From: Pristionchus mayeri
Lineage: Eukaryota; Nematoda; Chromadorea; Rhabditida; Neodiplogasteridae
DNA length: 64,000 nucleotides
Assembly (NCBI GenBank): GCA_036245805.1
Contig: BTRK01000006.1
Span: 34,600,901-34,664,900, forward strand
Direction of reading: 5' to 3'
Both the position numbers and the translations under genes were made by a program. Shown here piece after piece: positions 47,001-61,400 of this stretch. The notes under the pieces were generated by a model. It worked only from the letters and a program-made list of their open reading frames with translations. It searched no databases and had not been told where the DNA came from. Positions within the stretch are counted from its first letter, which is position 1, and each line of letters begins with the position of its first letter.

Positions 47001-49485
47001 CATATTTCTGATTAACGTGAGTCTTCTCTCGATCAGGTCTTCCCCCTCTTCTCATTGTTGTGACAGCCGCATTCGCCCTTCCCCTGTCTCCTCTCTTCCA
47101 CTTTCACTCCACGCAGAGTCCATCCACCACGTGTGGTTCACATGGGCACATGCCTCTCGTTTGCCGTGTCACAATCTTTCACCCCATCCCTGCTTCGTAC
47201 GAAGAAACTACGATACTCCACTACCGTGGTACTTTGTCGTCCCCCCCCCCTTTCCCCCTTTCCTCCGTTGTCTTCGACATCCCATTGAGAAACCCACTTC
47301 AACAGAAATCCCATCAAGGATTGTGAAACAGCTGGTCGGATTTCGTCGACCACAGAGTTGTTTGTGCGCCAAAATTGAATGACCATCAACTAAAGTGACG
47401 TCATGACTTCCAAGATCGAAGGGTGTTCTTCCCCTCGCTCCGCCCACTTCGACATTCCTTGAATCGGGTAGTTTCAATGGGTTAAAGTGCATTGGCCAGT
47501 GAGGAGGGGCCAGCTGGTACTCCCCTGTACTCGGACACGATAAGAGACCATTGATAAGCTGCTACCTCCATAGTCCACCCACTTATCCCACTCGTGATTT
47601 CCATCTCGACTGCGCGTACTTTGACCAGGCTTTTTGATCTTTGAAATGCAATTATTTATGTGAGAGGACATAGTTTGATTTCAGAAATCGGATGATTCAC
47701 CTCCCATCTCAGTGTCTATCTGCATCTATCTGTGCACTCTATCTGCATTCATAATTTGAGTCCTGTTTTTTTGCGAATATACTTGTTCAGAACAGAACCT
47801 GTAGAGAAACTGACATCATCATCGTGTTCATCTCGACATTTTGCTTACGAAACATATATCATGCGCACCAGAATATTTACTATTGATGGCAGTAGTGATG
47901 TCTCATTCAACCGCTTCCATCTGGAGAGGGTTCTCTCATTCCCTTTCCTGACCATCTCGTCCCTCCCCTAGGCTGACCTCTTGATCTCCAATGTCCACAT
48001 GATGGTAATTTGATCTCCAATCTTGTTTTGAGTTGATCTTTTGTTTTGCACCTTCCCCCCTGTGGCTAAGCTCGCCCACTCTGTAGGAGAGACGACGCCA
48101 CGCCACGCCGAGCTTCATTCAGAGAGAGGTAGAGACGAGAGATAGGTTGGCTCTCGGCCTTGCTAGGATGTAGGTAGCTAAGTTTCCCCGTTATTATTAT
48201 AATATTAATTGTCTGATAATAATCTCATATTTATTCTATTTCATGTGCTCCGTTACACCACATCCCAATATTCTCCCCTCACATCTAAGTAGGTAGATAA
48301 ACCTTAGCCGACTTCAGACATCCTATGGTGAATCCCCCGAGTGCCATAAGCCCCTTGGCACGGATTGGGTTCGCATAGGATGGATATATCCTGGTTTATT
48401 ACGTGGAGGTCTTAGGTTGTGAATTTCCCCCGTAGGGTTCAAGTCCACTTATTTGTATTGTTTTCTCATTGTTTGTATTATTATTTAATCACTTCCCATT
48501 CCCTTCCTCCAATAGTCCTCTACTATCCCTCCCGGCAAATGCATACCTTCACGCGATAAGGCCTTTCGTTGTGTTTCGCGCATTCGCATATTCAGTAGTA
48601 GATAAAACTACTTATTGCTCCTAAGCCTGCCATTGTTTTCACTATGTCGTATTTGTATATTTCGTGTAGCATTGCTTCTAGACACTCGTTTGATAGTGAA
48701 ATTCAGTTCCGTTTCTTACGGTTTCTGATGCCCGTGCGTTTCATTAATTGCTTACTTAATCTGCTTTTACGTTTTCTTATGAGTGTATTCAGTCTGATTT
48801 TCCCAGAACCATGCAATTTCGTTTGTCTGCCCCTGACGTTTTTCACTGGGTTTTCCTGACGCTTCGTCCCTACATTTAGCAGAGGAAATCTGATAGAATT
48901 TAGATTCTCCCTGTAGTGTCCGTACAGCAAACTGCATAACATATGGTGGAAATTCCCCCCGGCATAGTTTTTCACGTAGATCAAAAATCGACCTTAGGAA
49001 GCAGCATCTCTGATCCCTCATGCCCTGTGGCGAGCCTCAACAGCGAGGTCGTTTTTTGTAAATCCTATGACTAGATAATCAATTGACTAGAAGATGCGCC
49101 CTAAGATTATGATTGTCCCTTTATCACCTGTGGTTTTTGGTTGTTTTAGAAATTTCACATTCTCATCTATGCCTTATTGTTACAAATTGATCCTTTCATC
49201 TAGGAACAAAATCGCCTCGATCTGAGTAGGCCACACTCAGCGTCAATTCCCCAAACCCGAACCATTGAGAACAGTAGGAATGGTAGAGTTACCTCGCAGA
49301 AGAAGGCTGATGTTGTCTTTATCCCTTCATATGTGTGCCCTAAATGTAGCCAAAGACCGAAATTTACTGAGCTGAAACCGTTCTTCTCCAATTCCTCGAT
49401 TCCCCATTGGAATCTGTTATTTCTCGCGTCATTCTCCGTTCGTCGCTTCTCTGTTTCCGTAATCCAATTGACGTTGCAGTGAGTG
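44086..49485. other. Gene-poor 5.4-kb region
   Basis: No supported gene. 44340-44530 has a long open minus frame that can be read into the CCDC6-like start but has no ATG; I take it as 5' UTR or an untranslated upstream exon. 45285-45340 is a G/A-rich simple tract (GGGGAAGGGG units). 48300-48450 contains a B-box-like GGTTCAAGTCC (about 48439) without a convincing A box. 48700-49020 has two overlapping open minus frames (QRCCFLRSIFDLREKLCRGE and others) that may be old retroelement sequence. The last few hundred bases should hold the promoter of the glutamate synthase gene. Confidence 0.4.
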
Positions 49486-52400
49486 ATGGTGATACTGAGC
49501 AAGGAGCAATTTGCACGTGCCGAGAGGGAGACTCTCTGGAGATCCCAGCTGGAGAAGGATGCCTGCGGAGTCGGATTCGTCGCCAGCATCAAGGGAGCCG
49601 CAACCCACAAGGTACGTCCCTTACTCCATTCACATTTGCATCCTCTGGCTATATTAGATCTTGTGGGTCTACTGCCAATTCTGTCAGTACCTAGATGACG
49701 GTATCTGGTTCAGATCGTGAGAGATGCAAGGACGATGCTGGAGCGAATGGCTCATCGAGGAGCGTGTGGATGCGATGAATCAGGCGATGGAGCGGGAGTC
49801 TTGGTTGCCATCCCCGATGAATTCTATCGGAAGGACGTCAAGACGTAAGCTAGTTATTTCTTTTCCGAAGAAAACCGGAATGAAAACCTGGTTGCTGCGC
49901 AATTTTCTATCCTCTATTTAGGAATTTCATCGGGGCATACTCGTGATCGCGATCACTACTTTTTCTACTTTAATTTTGTTTATTGATTTAATTATTGATT
50001 TAGGGTTTAATTTTGAATTTTCTTACTTAATCAAGCTCGGAAATGTCGTATGGCTAATCTCTCTGCTGAAAATGGCGCTCGTTGCACAACTGTATCATTA
50101 GTTTCTGTTTGAACGTGTTCCTAGCAATGTCTGCATTTGCTGCAAGCTTTATGGTGTCGGGCTCTGCTGCTCTAATAGGATATTTTCGTTCATGCTCTAG
50201 AATTTTGTTTATTGTTGTATTTTTGGCAATTCTGAAAGCGTTCCCCAAGCGCCATAGGTGATGCAGCCCGTCAGTGCTCCTTCATGATCTAAAAAAATTC
50301 ATCTCGCGAATACAGAGATAACTTTCGATTTTCTACTGCATCTAATGAGATAATTTATTGACTTCGTGGGTTCTAAATCTTCGATCTTATCAGGACAAAT
50401 GATATCGATCTGCCTCCATTCGGTACCTACGCCACGGGCATTCTCTTCCTCAACGAGGATTCGTACAAGCAGGCCAAGGTTGGTATGGTGGAGGTAGACT
50501 TAGTTTTCTCGGGCAAAATTACGATACAAATATATCGTGTTGAAGCTTTTGGCTCAGCGATTAATTTCAATTGCTTCTACTAGGCGTAGTGAAAATTAGT
50601 TGATTTTATCATGCGCGTAATATCGTAATCGCATTCTTTTCCGTTTTAGAAATATGTTAATGTGGCCTATCAGGCATCGGAGAGTGAGATGCTGAGCAGA
50701 GAGCAAGTTGGTAACGGTGGTCGTTGTGGTTAGGTAGTGCATCCATAGATCGGGCAGCATGTACCGTATGCCTCGTATCTACCGTAGTATCTCCCATTCC
50801 CTGCAGGAAGCGTTCGGAGATCTCTCGCGCGCGTGCAAGCTTCGCGTCATCACTTGGCGAAAGCTGACGACATACCCTTCGTGTCTGGGAGAGGAGGCGA
50901 GGAAGACGGAACCGCTCATCAGACAGGTACCGTCTATTCACATATGGGTACCCATTACGGGTAACCTTGTGATACTAAGTGCTCCTAAGGAAGTGTTAAG
51001 GTGTTCGTGACTGCCGACTATGCTGAGAGTGACCCAGCCCGATTCGAGCGCAATCTCTACCTTCTCCGCAAGCAGGTACTGTCACTGTCCATTTCTAGTA
51101 TGCAGTATACGAGAGTGCCTATCGTCGAAGAGTACTTTACCTGTATTCCCCAGGTTGTCTCCAACATGTCGAAGCAACGCGTCGAGTGCTACGTCTGTTC
51201 GCTCTCGACGTCGACGATCGTATATAAGGGGCAGTTCACGCCCTGTCAACTCTTCGCCTACTACGACGATCTGAATCAGGTACGAAGATGAACGGAAAGG
51301 TCGATTTGGACCTGGAAGATGACCAGTGACCTGGATCCCATTCATTCCCCCCATTGAATTCCGCCCATACTGAGATCCTGAGCATACTGTCGTTGAATTA
51401 TATCATATGGAACAAGATCCCTTCAATGAACCCTTGGTTGCAGGAGTCGTTCGTGACACACATAGCCCTCGTTCACTCTCGCTTCTCCACCAATACTTTC
51501 CCCTCCTGGAATCGTGCACAACCGAATCGGTGAGTGAATCCTTCCATTGTGAGATTCTGAACATCACTTTTTAATTTGCTTTTTCCATCTTCACAACCTC
51601 AGCTCCTTCCATTTTTTTGCGAATAACATGTGAAGCAAAATAAATTTCAATCTTATTTTCCATCTTCTTTCATTTTTACTTCCTACTTGCGTAGTTCCGT
51701 AACAACCCCCCCCCCCCTCACTTCATGACAAGGCCACTTATACTACGAAAAAAATACGTTCGCCTTTTGTTTTGGTCTCGTTCCCTGCTAATAAGCAGGT
51801 ATCCCGAAGGTGGGAATAAATCTATTACCACCTCTCTCTGATAGAATGAATCATATCCTGGCTTCTCCCCTTGTATTAGTCGATAGTTGGTCAGAAAAGG
51901 AAGAGCCAGTCAGGTCCATTCGTAACCGGATATCTATAGGACGACTATTAGCTTCTTGGACTTGGGAAGCTACTTCTACGAATACGGCCGGAAGTAGTTC
52001 CTCATCGGAAATTTGCACAGGAATTATAATATTATAGAAAGTCCAACTGAAGATGTCGTGGTTAAAGACAACATACTAACGAATCCTTGAGACACACAAA
52101 TACCGAGGGTCGGTTCTCATAAAAAAAATGGTATACATAATATTTCCAATGTACAGAGCAGGTTGTTGTGAGATGGTTCTCAGACATGCATACACATTGT
52201 AATTTCGAGAATTGGTATGTAATATGGGCCTTGTTTCAGGATGCTCGCCCACAATGGAGAGATCAACACTCTTCGCGGCAACGTCAATCTGATGAGAGCC
52301 AGGTGATGATTAGCCCGCTCTTCCCATGCAGATGGATTCCCTCGACTGAGAGAATTGTGACATATTAATACATCAGTAATATGGTAATATGCTCTCGATT

Positions 52401-55400
52401 GTAGGGAGGGCGTGATGAAGTCTCGTCAGTACGGGGACGACCTCGACAAGTTGTATCCCGTTGTCGAAGAGGGCAACACTGACTCGGGCTGCTTCGACAA
52501 CGTCCTCGAGTTCCTCGTGAAGGCCGGCCAGAGAACTCTCCCAGAGGTCATTTTTATGTTTGCGCACGACCTCGCGACAGATGTGCAGTCCACTCTTTTG
52601 ACCGTTGTAGCTTCCAGTACGGAAAGAAAACAGGAAAAAACAGGCTCTTCTCGAATCGCTTTCTTTCTTTCTACCACTTTTCTTCCATCCCCCAAATTAC
52701 TCGGGGGGGGGGGGGGGCTTCCAAAGAGCGAGTGGATGATACTCTCTACTTGGGTGCCGTCAGTTACGGTCCTTGTTACGATCTAGAAATGGAGAAAGAG
52801 AGAGAGAGAGAGAGAAAGGATAGAATTGGATTCGGTTTCTTCGTTCCGCTTGTCTCTCTGAATTTGTCTGACACGCGCATCTCCCTCCCCTGGTCTCTCT
52901 CTCTCATTGGGAGAACTTCGCCGTAAGTAGGAAAGCGAAATATAATGAAGCGGCTATGAAGCACAAGCAATTGTTGTGCCCGCGTATTCACGGGTGGAGA
53001 GAGAAGGCGGTTGAAGAGGTACTGGACACGCCCGACCCTTCTCGCACTCATTATTTATTGCTCAGAGTCCGAGGGGATTCTCCTTTTTGTTCACAGTTGA
53101 GAGAAGACTGTCGAATTGTGATGGAAATGAGGTTTTGATGAACTGAGAGAACGACGGTTGACTGAATTAGGCAGAGCGAAGGGAATGAATTATGGAGATT
53201 GAGAGAAGCTTCGAAGAATACTTCCTATTGCAGGCAGCGATGATGATGGTGCCTGAGGCATGGGAGAAGGACGATGATATGGTACCCGAGAAGCGAGCCT
53301 ACTACCGATGGTCGGCGATGCAGATGGAACCATGGGATGGACCCGGTGAGGAGGCGGAGGGATGACAAATGGGAAGATGAGGGTGTCAAAAACAAGCACG
53401 GGAAAACCTTTAAATACAGAAAAATGAGTCGTCGCGCCGTTCATTAGTCAGCTTCATCGCCAAATGGAGCGTTGTTCAGAAATCACTAGCCTAGCTGCCT
53501 GCGCACGTCGCCAATTGCTTTCTAATCTCCTCTCAGTGTTCGGGAGTGATCTAATTGAAGTTTTTCCACGCCATTGTTTTCGATGCTGCATACAATTCCA
53601 CCAAAGTGATTGTCTGATTCACGATTTAATTGGCGAGAATGGGAGCAGACTCCGTTCGGTTCCCCGATTAGCAGCCTACGGTAGACGCCCACCCTGTTGT
53701 GGAATGCGCGAGTCCCCCCCCCCTCCCCTTCTGAGATACTCCGGAGTGCGAAGTGGATGGAGAGAGGGGGCGGCGTATCGGAGGATGGGAACCGAGACGC
53801 TGACGAGCGAATTGCAGAGAGAGGAAGTGGGAAGGGGATGGGAATCAGACTGGTGATGCTCTCACGCACCTCGTCCTGCAGTGCATACTATGATTGGGAA
53901 AGGGCATGCACGTACAAGGACTACCGTACAGCAATAATACTGCGAATAGTGACATGCCACAATATGAAATCAGATTGTTCCCCTGAACACAATTTCCTAA
54001 CTTATCCTTTGCAAATCTATTTTGAAATGGAATGACCTCTTCTCGTTCAGCACTGCTCGCCTTCTGCGATGGTCGTTACGTGGGGGCGATCCTCGACAGG
54101 AACGGGCTCCGACCCGCCCGCTACTATCTCACTTCCGACGACCATCTGTATCTATCATCGGAAGTCGGCGTCATCGACCTCCCCGTCGACATCGTCATTA
54201 AAAAGGTGAGAAAACAAGGTGATTCTTTAGGTGACTAAGGCCTGTTGACTACTTATGAAGTGGCTGTTTCGACTCGATTGTCATGTTTCACTCTTTTGTT
54301 TGCGTGCATGTCGCTCTCGGACGAGGAGCAAAATATGAATGAAAAGTAGGAGAAGGAGGAAGATGAAGGGGTGATGAATTCTCTCTTACCCCACAAATAC
54401 AGTGGCGGGAACTCGATTTCCGTCCAGCGGAAGTAACTAGCCGAAATAGGGTGGAGAAATCCCGTTGTCCCACTGTCTGAACTATGATCAAAAGGCAATA
54501 ACACGGAGTCACGGCTCAAGATCCTTCATCGCATGAAAAAAGACGGGAGCATTGACACTGACGCATTCATTGAACTAAGAGGTGGTGGGAAGGAAGGGGT
54601 GGTGGGGGTTGTAAAGACCATTCCAAGGAGGGGTTGATGGGGGAGATGATAATAATATGCACAACAGTAGGTTTAAGTGGTAGTATCCTCATTGGTCAAC
54701 AGCAGGTGCGTCTTCGAATCCTTCGAACCTAGAATGAAGATTATGTGTGGGAAGAATTATCACGGTTTATCATATTCCCAAGCGTTTCTGAGAGATTTTC
54801 TATGAGACATCATAATAACGATGAGTGAAATGATGAAGCCTTTAAAGACGGTCAAACACCGTCTAATGCAGTAAGGTATTAAAGATTGCAATTTTGAATC
54901 ACATTTGCAGCCGTGCATCGGAATGCGTCAGTGGTAATGCAGTTAGTGTTATTTTTGCGAAGTGGCTTTATGAAGAAAGCGTGTACGCACAATGGAGATT
55001 CTTGAATGGGATGAACACTCACTGAGGATAGAGCGCGCCGTAGGGGAGAAAGCCGTATGATGCTGCCGCGATTTCGGGGGTCTCGAATCGAGCAGCCGCC
55101 GCTCGCTTGCCAAATCTAAACTGTTGACGTCTGATGATTCCGATAGCATCTACGATGTCGATCTTCTCGATCAATTTTCTGATGATGAAGGGATAGAATG
55201 GATGACCTCATGAGGACGCGCGAGGGGGCTGCCGTCGTCAACGGCGTGACCAGACAGACGAAGGCGAGGAGGAGAGCGATCAACTGACGGGCATTCATCT
55301 CGGTGTGGGGTACCTGCATAGAGACGTCATCTTAGATGAGTTCGAGCGGGAATATGACACGAGGACAGAGAAGGCAGCACAGCTTGATGCAGCTATTAGC

Positions 55401-58400
55401 TACTGGACTGAGTCTTCCTCTCATCCAGCCGATGCCCCGCCGCGCACCCTCGAAGCCCCGCCCACCTCTACCTCTCCCCCCTTGACACGCTCTCTCGCAC
55501 CCCTCGTCTACTCTACACCCTCTCACAATCACGTGCTCTCTCTCATTCCGAATCCCGCCCTCCTCTTAGTGATGGAAGCGCGTAAGGGAATTTCACGGCC
55601 GAGAAAGTGATATGGGTCCGCGATTGTGGAAGTGTGAGAAATGGAATGGAGAGAGTGAGATATCTCACGCTGCCGAGTGAATGTCAACTACCCCCGCAAG
55701 TTAGGTTAGCTGGAAGCGAGTTTTGTGCCCGTTAGAGAAGAATAGATGAGCGGCTCCTTGGTGGCAAGACAATGGGAGGATGCGCCTCCAAGTGAATGCG
55801 GGAGGAGGTGAACCTACTACTGCATTTAAGTATTTATGACCGAAAATCGAGTCAATTAGCGGCGTTTTTTTCGCGAAATATCGATATGTTGTTCAGAAAA
55901 CGTCTTCACTTTGGTTGCGATTAATTTGTTAATAGAATTCGTCGGAAGCAGGTGTGCGTTGAAGAGAAAAGATTTTCTGAGAGGTGTAAGGGGAATAGGG
56001 CCAGTGCAGACTTAGATAGAAAATAATGGACACTGATACTGTAGGAATCAAACATTACTCGAACTTCCGCGCGAATGATAAGTTGTGATATTCGACGGCT
56101 AGTATATTCGGCTGATAATCTCGATACTATCGAATGTATGCAAGCGTTCACGAATGAAGTTGTTGTAGAGAATACGACAGGTGAATTGATTAGTTAAGAG
56201 TCGTGGGAGAATGTAATCCTGACTGCCTAGTGACAGACGCACACACGCATTGTTGTAACTCCGAGTCAACATGCATTGGCTAATTAGGTAGCGGTGTGGA
56301 AAGAGACGAGGTTCATAGAAAGAACAGAAGAATAAATTCGTGTTTTAATTCGAGGCTGACAAGCTTGATTTGCATGAAGAGAGCGAGAGATAGCACGACT
56401 TAGTCATTGGCTGAGAGGAGGAGACACGAGATGGAATCATCCATCTCCCTCTCCATTCCCCCCATCTCTAGTGCACAATCTCGACGGCATGCAGAATGAG
56501 CCCCCCTGACCTTCCAATATTGTCATCTCCTCTCTCGAAATGAGCAGTGACAAACGAGTACGCAAGCATCTTCCGGGATGGACAAGCCACCACTCAAAGC
56601 GATATTGAAAGGGAGGTGGATACGGTAGCTGAATGACGAACACATCTCGACGACAAATGAGAGTTAAAACAAACAAGGATTTCTTTGGAATGATTTTGAT
56701 CGGTATCATAGTCCGCTCCTGTTTAGGATAAATTCACGCATTCATTCCCGATTGTCCTATTTCTATTTTCCGTGGATGGGCTTGGTGCGCTCAATAATTT
56801 ATTTGTTAGGACTGCGTTAGCGAAGAGGAGGAATTACCCTCTCCTAACACGGTGGAATAGTGCATGAATCAGAAGAAAGAAGAAGGAAGAACCCCATTCC
56901 AAAAAGCAGCGCACGGATTGGCTAATGTGCTGGCTTCTGAGATACTTGTTGAGAGCAGCGCGTGGTTGAAATAGGAGATTGGTCGATGAGGAATTCTATT
57001 CCTTCCTTCTGTTCCATTAGTGTTCACTCGAGGAGCAGTGCACGATTGAAGAGGAGGGAATCGGAGATTGCGGAAGGACAAGATGATGTCATATGCTGGC
57101 AGAGTCTAGCGGTAATGTGGAATACGTGTACCGGGAAAATATTTTTAGTTGGCTATGCATGAATAGCGGTCGGTGGTTGGTCCTCAAATATCCCCGGACC
57201 ACCCAGATACACATTTTCATCATCCCTGGTCACCATCCGGTGCGTCTTTCATTTCCTCGTGAAGAATGTCTGAAACTCACTTTAGTTTAGCCAGCCCAAT
57301 ATTGATTCGTTGAAGAGCATGCCTATTCGTTCAGAAGATTGTAGTTTATGATGCCGTTATGAGGAGACTGCGGGATAATGCGCACTGTCAGTCTGAGTGC
57401 ATCTCACGCCTGGAATCACGCGAGCATAACTAACAAACTTTATTCCTTTGGCTTTCTCTCCCGGTTACGGCGGTTCGTACACAGGACCATGATGAAGACA
57501 AGCGGATAATATGGATGGTGGGATGGTATACAGAGAATAAGACTGGGGAGTAATGGAGAGTCGAGAGTACAGAGCAGTATCATTGTACATACATTGACTG
57601 GCTAAGGGGGAGGGTGGATTGAGTCTCTGCGCGAACAGAAGAAAGTCGTCGCAGTCCTTGGTGGTTCATCGTCGCCCGAAGCGCATGGTTCCGAGTGCTG
57701 CCGATCGTTTGGCGCCAGGGAAGATGTCCATCTCCTCGGGCAACTGAAGAGGGTAATCGTTGGACTCTGCTCTCGATCTCTCTTCAACCCCCTCCTCTTC
57801 CCACCGGCTGTCCGCGTGACTTGCTCTACGGATCTAGCGAGGTTAATATCCACACCCTGCTTTCCTTTCTCAAGAATTGTCGATTCGTGCGAACTAGGGG
57901 CATCCGGTGATTCCTATGCCTAGAGATTTCAACAGCCTACTATGTGCGGCCGACCGGAGTTTTTTCCCCAGATACGACGGGAATTTGAAAAATAGGAAAG
58001 TGCGAAGAGTCAATTTCGTAGGGGAGAGAGACATTGGGGGGGGGGGCTGGGCGGTATTACTTCCAGCTCTGCCGTAGCCATCGCCCTCTTGCCGAAGCGC
58101 ATGGTGCCGAGGGAGGCGCCACTTCGCGTGAGACGAGGCAAGCCAGCGGATGCCTCTCCAGACTGAAATCAGAGGGTTCCAGCTCTGCCATTACTGTCTA
58201 ACGAACCTCGACCAGACGCATTGATCTCTTGCCGAAGCGCATGGTCCCGAAGGCGTTCCGTTTGGTCAGATCGTCACTGTATTCTGCAAAGTCCAGGGTT
58301 CACTTACTATAATGTTGACATGAAAAAAAATTCCGGCAACTAATAAATTTAAATTCAGCTGAACTACTGAATCTTTTTTTGAACTATTTATGTGCGCACG

Positions 58401-61400
58401 TTTGCCCAGAGAAACTCCAAAGCAATATGTCCTCTGGGAATCCACTTAGATATTCCAACATCCCTTCCCATTAGTCTCGTGCGCAATCGGTCTTTTTGGG
58501 AATAATGATCATGAAAGTGACGCAACGGTGAGACTGAGCATCCATCAATTCCCAGAAATCATTATCCATTCTGAGTTTCCTATTTTTCCCTGAGGATAGC
58601 TAGATTGTTTTACGTGAGAATCGTTTTTCGTAGAATCGCTATCATTAGACACTGCTTTTTGCATTTGAAAAATGTTTCATTTTTTCTAAAGTTTTAAATT
58701 TAAAATTCTTTCCATCTGTCAAGCATGCTTAACGAATAAACCGGAAGAACTACTGTAATTTCGCATCATCAATATTGCATTAGGTACATGAATAAACAAG
58801 AGATGAATATTTTCGAAAACACCTCGATTAAAGGCTGGGATTATGCAGCTGCTCAGCTTGTTATTGAAGATTAGGTGCAGAATTTTTGATACGAATAATT
58901 TTGATCATAGACTAATGCTGTTGATCAGGCAGCTTTCATTCTACCTATAAAACACTGATCCAGCACATGTTTCCGTACATTTGCCTAGGTACAATAGAGA
59001 GAGAGATAGTGATGATTATGATGATGGAAGGGATGCTTACCTGCGGACACGAGGGCCACGCATATGATGAGAACAGCGAGGAGAGTGTGGGCCATCTCGG
59101 ATTGGATGGAAGAAGGAAGGGGTACCTGCCGAGAATGTCTCAGGTAACTGAATGGCTTCTGCTGCTCCGAGACAGCCCCGGTTTGGCGCGGTTGCTTCCG
59201 GGGCGGGTCCCAGATACCGGGGGAAAGGTGTCCAGAGGAGGAGAATATAGTGTGGATTCCAAACACGGATTCCATTTCTCTACTTTAAAGGTGAACGGGA
59301 ATAGGCAAACACGGATGAAAACATGCGTCATGGAAGGGCAACCTACAGTAGTGCGAGCAGAACTTTCCGAGCGAACGCGAGTATATATCCGCCGTTTCTA
59401 AATGTGATTCGACTCGGAAACTCGCCAATGGGCGAGCCTATATCTGCGCCAGCCCCATTGAAAAGCGAGTTAGACTCTTGCTTCGTCTCTTTCTCCAATG
59501 ATCTAATCGCGTTGGGGTCTCAGTTTGGCGTGCGAGCGTAGTGCAGTACTAAAGGCCGACCATTTCCGGAGGAGGGGGAGGGTGACTGAAAACCGCTCTC
59601 GAATGTTTCAGAGAGGACTGAGACTGGGAGGGAGAGATTAGGAAGGGGTACTTATGGTGGGAAGTGACTACTCATTTAGCTTCGTCCTTGGGAGGGCCAT
59701 CAATCAGCAAAGAGGGATAACCGGTGACTGACGAACAAGAGTCGAAGCACAGCACTCCTCATGCCTCACAATGACGTGTTCATGAGAAATGTATACAGGG
59801 AAATATTTCGCCATCGTAATGAGAGACTGAAGCTGCGAATGGATGGTGGGAACCAATAATGCCGATACCTTTACGTTGATACCTATTGTGGGCGGGATGT
59901 TACAGGAATATTTAGATTTCTCTAGAGAAATCTAGGACCGACGTCTATCAACATAGGAAAATAATCAGCGAAAACAAATGAAGATCGATTCTCTCGCTAC
60001 TTTGTAAGGCATCGAAGCCATTTGTGGGAGTCCCAGCACCCGACAAAATTAGCCCGTTGTTTGTTGAGTGAACAATGTGAGGACTCTTTCGTGACCGATG
60101 TTAACCAAGATCATCAAGTTACGATAGGCGAGGGTACAAAATCCGTGGGTGTGGGGGTAGGACTATCGTCACTCCTTCCTCTCGAGTGGGCAGTCAGCAG
60201 CCCCTTTTCCAGATGAATTACCCCCCGGGCGACAACGAGATTCTGTGGCACCTTCCAATCCAGAGACAACTTTAGCCCCACCATCATTTTCCTCCCTTCC
60301 CGACTGACTCATTGCATGTAACAAAGCCGATGCTTTACTCTAGAAAATCTCTCAGAAACGGTTATGGTTACAATGATGTGATAGTGATTACATTATTTAA
60401 CGAGATGGGGGAATTGGTGTTTGGTGAGTAGTGGGAAGCGGATCAGTACTCTAGGGGATTCGTGAGCCGCTCGGAAGGGTACAGTTGACTGGCTCCGCTT
60501 GATCGCTTCCCGAATCGAACGGGCTCACGAGGGGCTCGCTTCCCGAATCTGAGTGGATCAATTTAAGAGGAATTTTTTAGATGTGTACTAATTTTTCAAA
60601 TTTTTGGTGTTAAATTTATCTTGCGTGACTACGCCTACATAGCATAATAGAGCCGCCAAAGAATAGCTCGCCCATTCACTGCAAGGTCCTCGCAATGGCT
60701 TGCAGAGGCGTGCTTCCAAATTGCGTCATTTTCTGGCATGCGAGAGAGTGAGATAGGGAGAGAGTTTAGCTTCTGGTAGGAGGGGAAGTAGCGGACTAGT
60801 GAGGAGTGTGCAACCTCGCCCCACCCATCTGACATCACTCTTGGCCAAGTTGCTAATCTCGATGAGGGGAATGTTTGAGGAGTCTTGAGGAGTCTTCTTA
60901 GTTAAGGGGGACTACCTGACTGGCTCAGCGCGGAATCGTTTCTTGATGGCATACTCGTAGCCAGATGGAGCCATCTCGTCGTAGGTCTGGGCTTGAGACT
61001 GGAAGGAAGAGGGTAAACAGTGTTATCGAGAAGTGAACTCACGATGAGTGTAATGACGAGGAGGAGGAGGAGGAGGATGAGAACGTGTCTTGAGATCATC
61101 TTGAGATGGGGAACAAGTGTAGAGAGCGACGAGGCCTGTGTGGAGTTGACTTTAGTGGAGAAGACAGTGGAAAGGGCGCGAATTGAACGAATGAAGTATG
61201 AAGAACAAAATGTTTGCGAAGATATGTAGAGAGAATGAACGAGCAAATGTTGATTGATCAATATGATTCGGCCTTTCATAATTTGAAGTGAGAAGTGAGA
61301 AGGGCGTGATGAAGCGCTTCCGGTACAGAGAAAGGGGATAAATGACTAAGTGATTGCAATGAGATGAATGACTAATTGAGAGCGATTCCATGGATCTATG

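Noticed and set aside
48400..48460. tRNA or SINE from the B-box-like GGTTCAAGTCC
   Set aside because: No convincing A box at the right distance and no cloverleaf pairing.
52700..52815. G-run and GA microsatellite as possible regulatory elements
   Set aside because: Simple low-complexity tracts inside a GOGAT intron; similar C or G runs occur at 15932, 47241, 51707 and 58036 without clear function.
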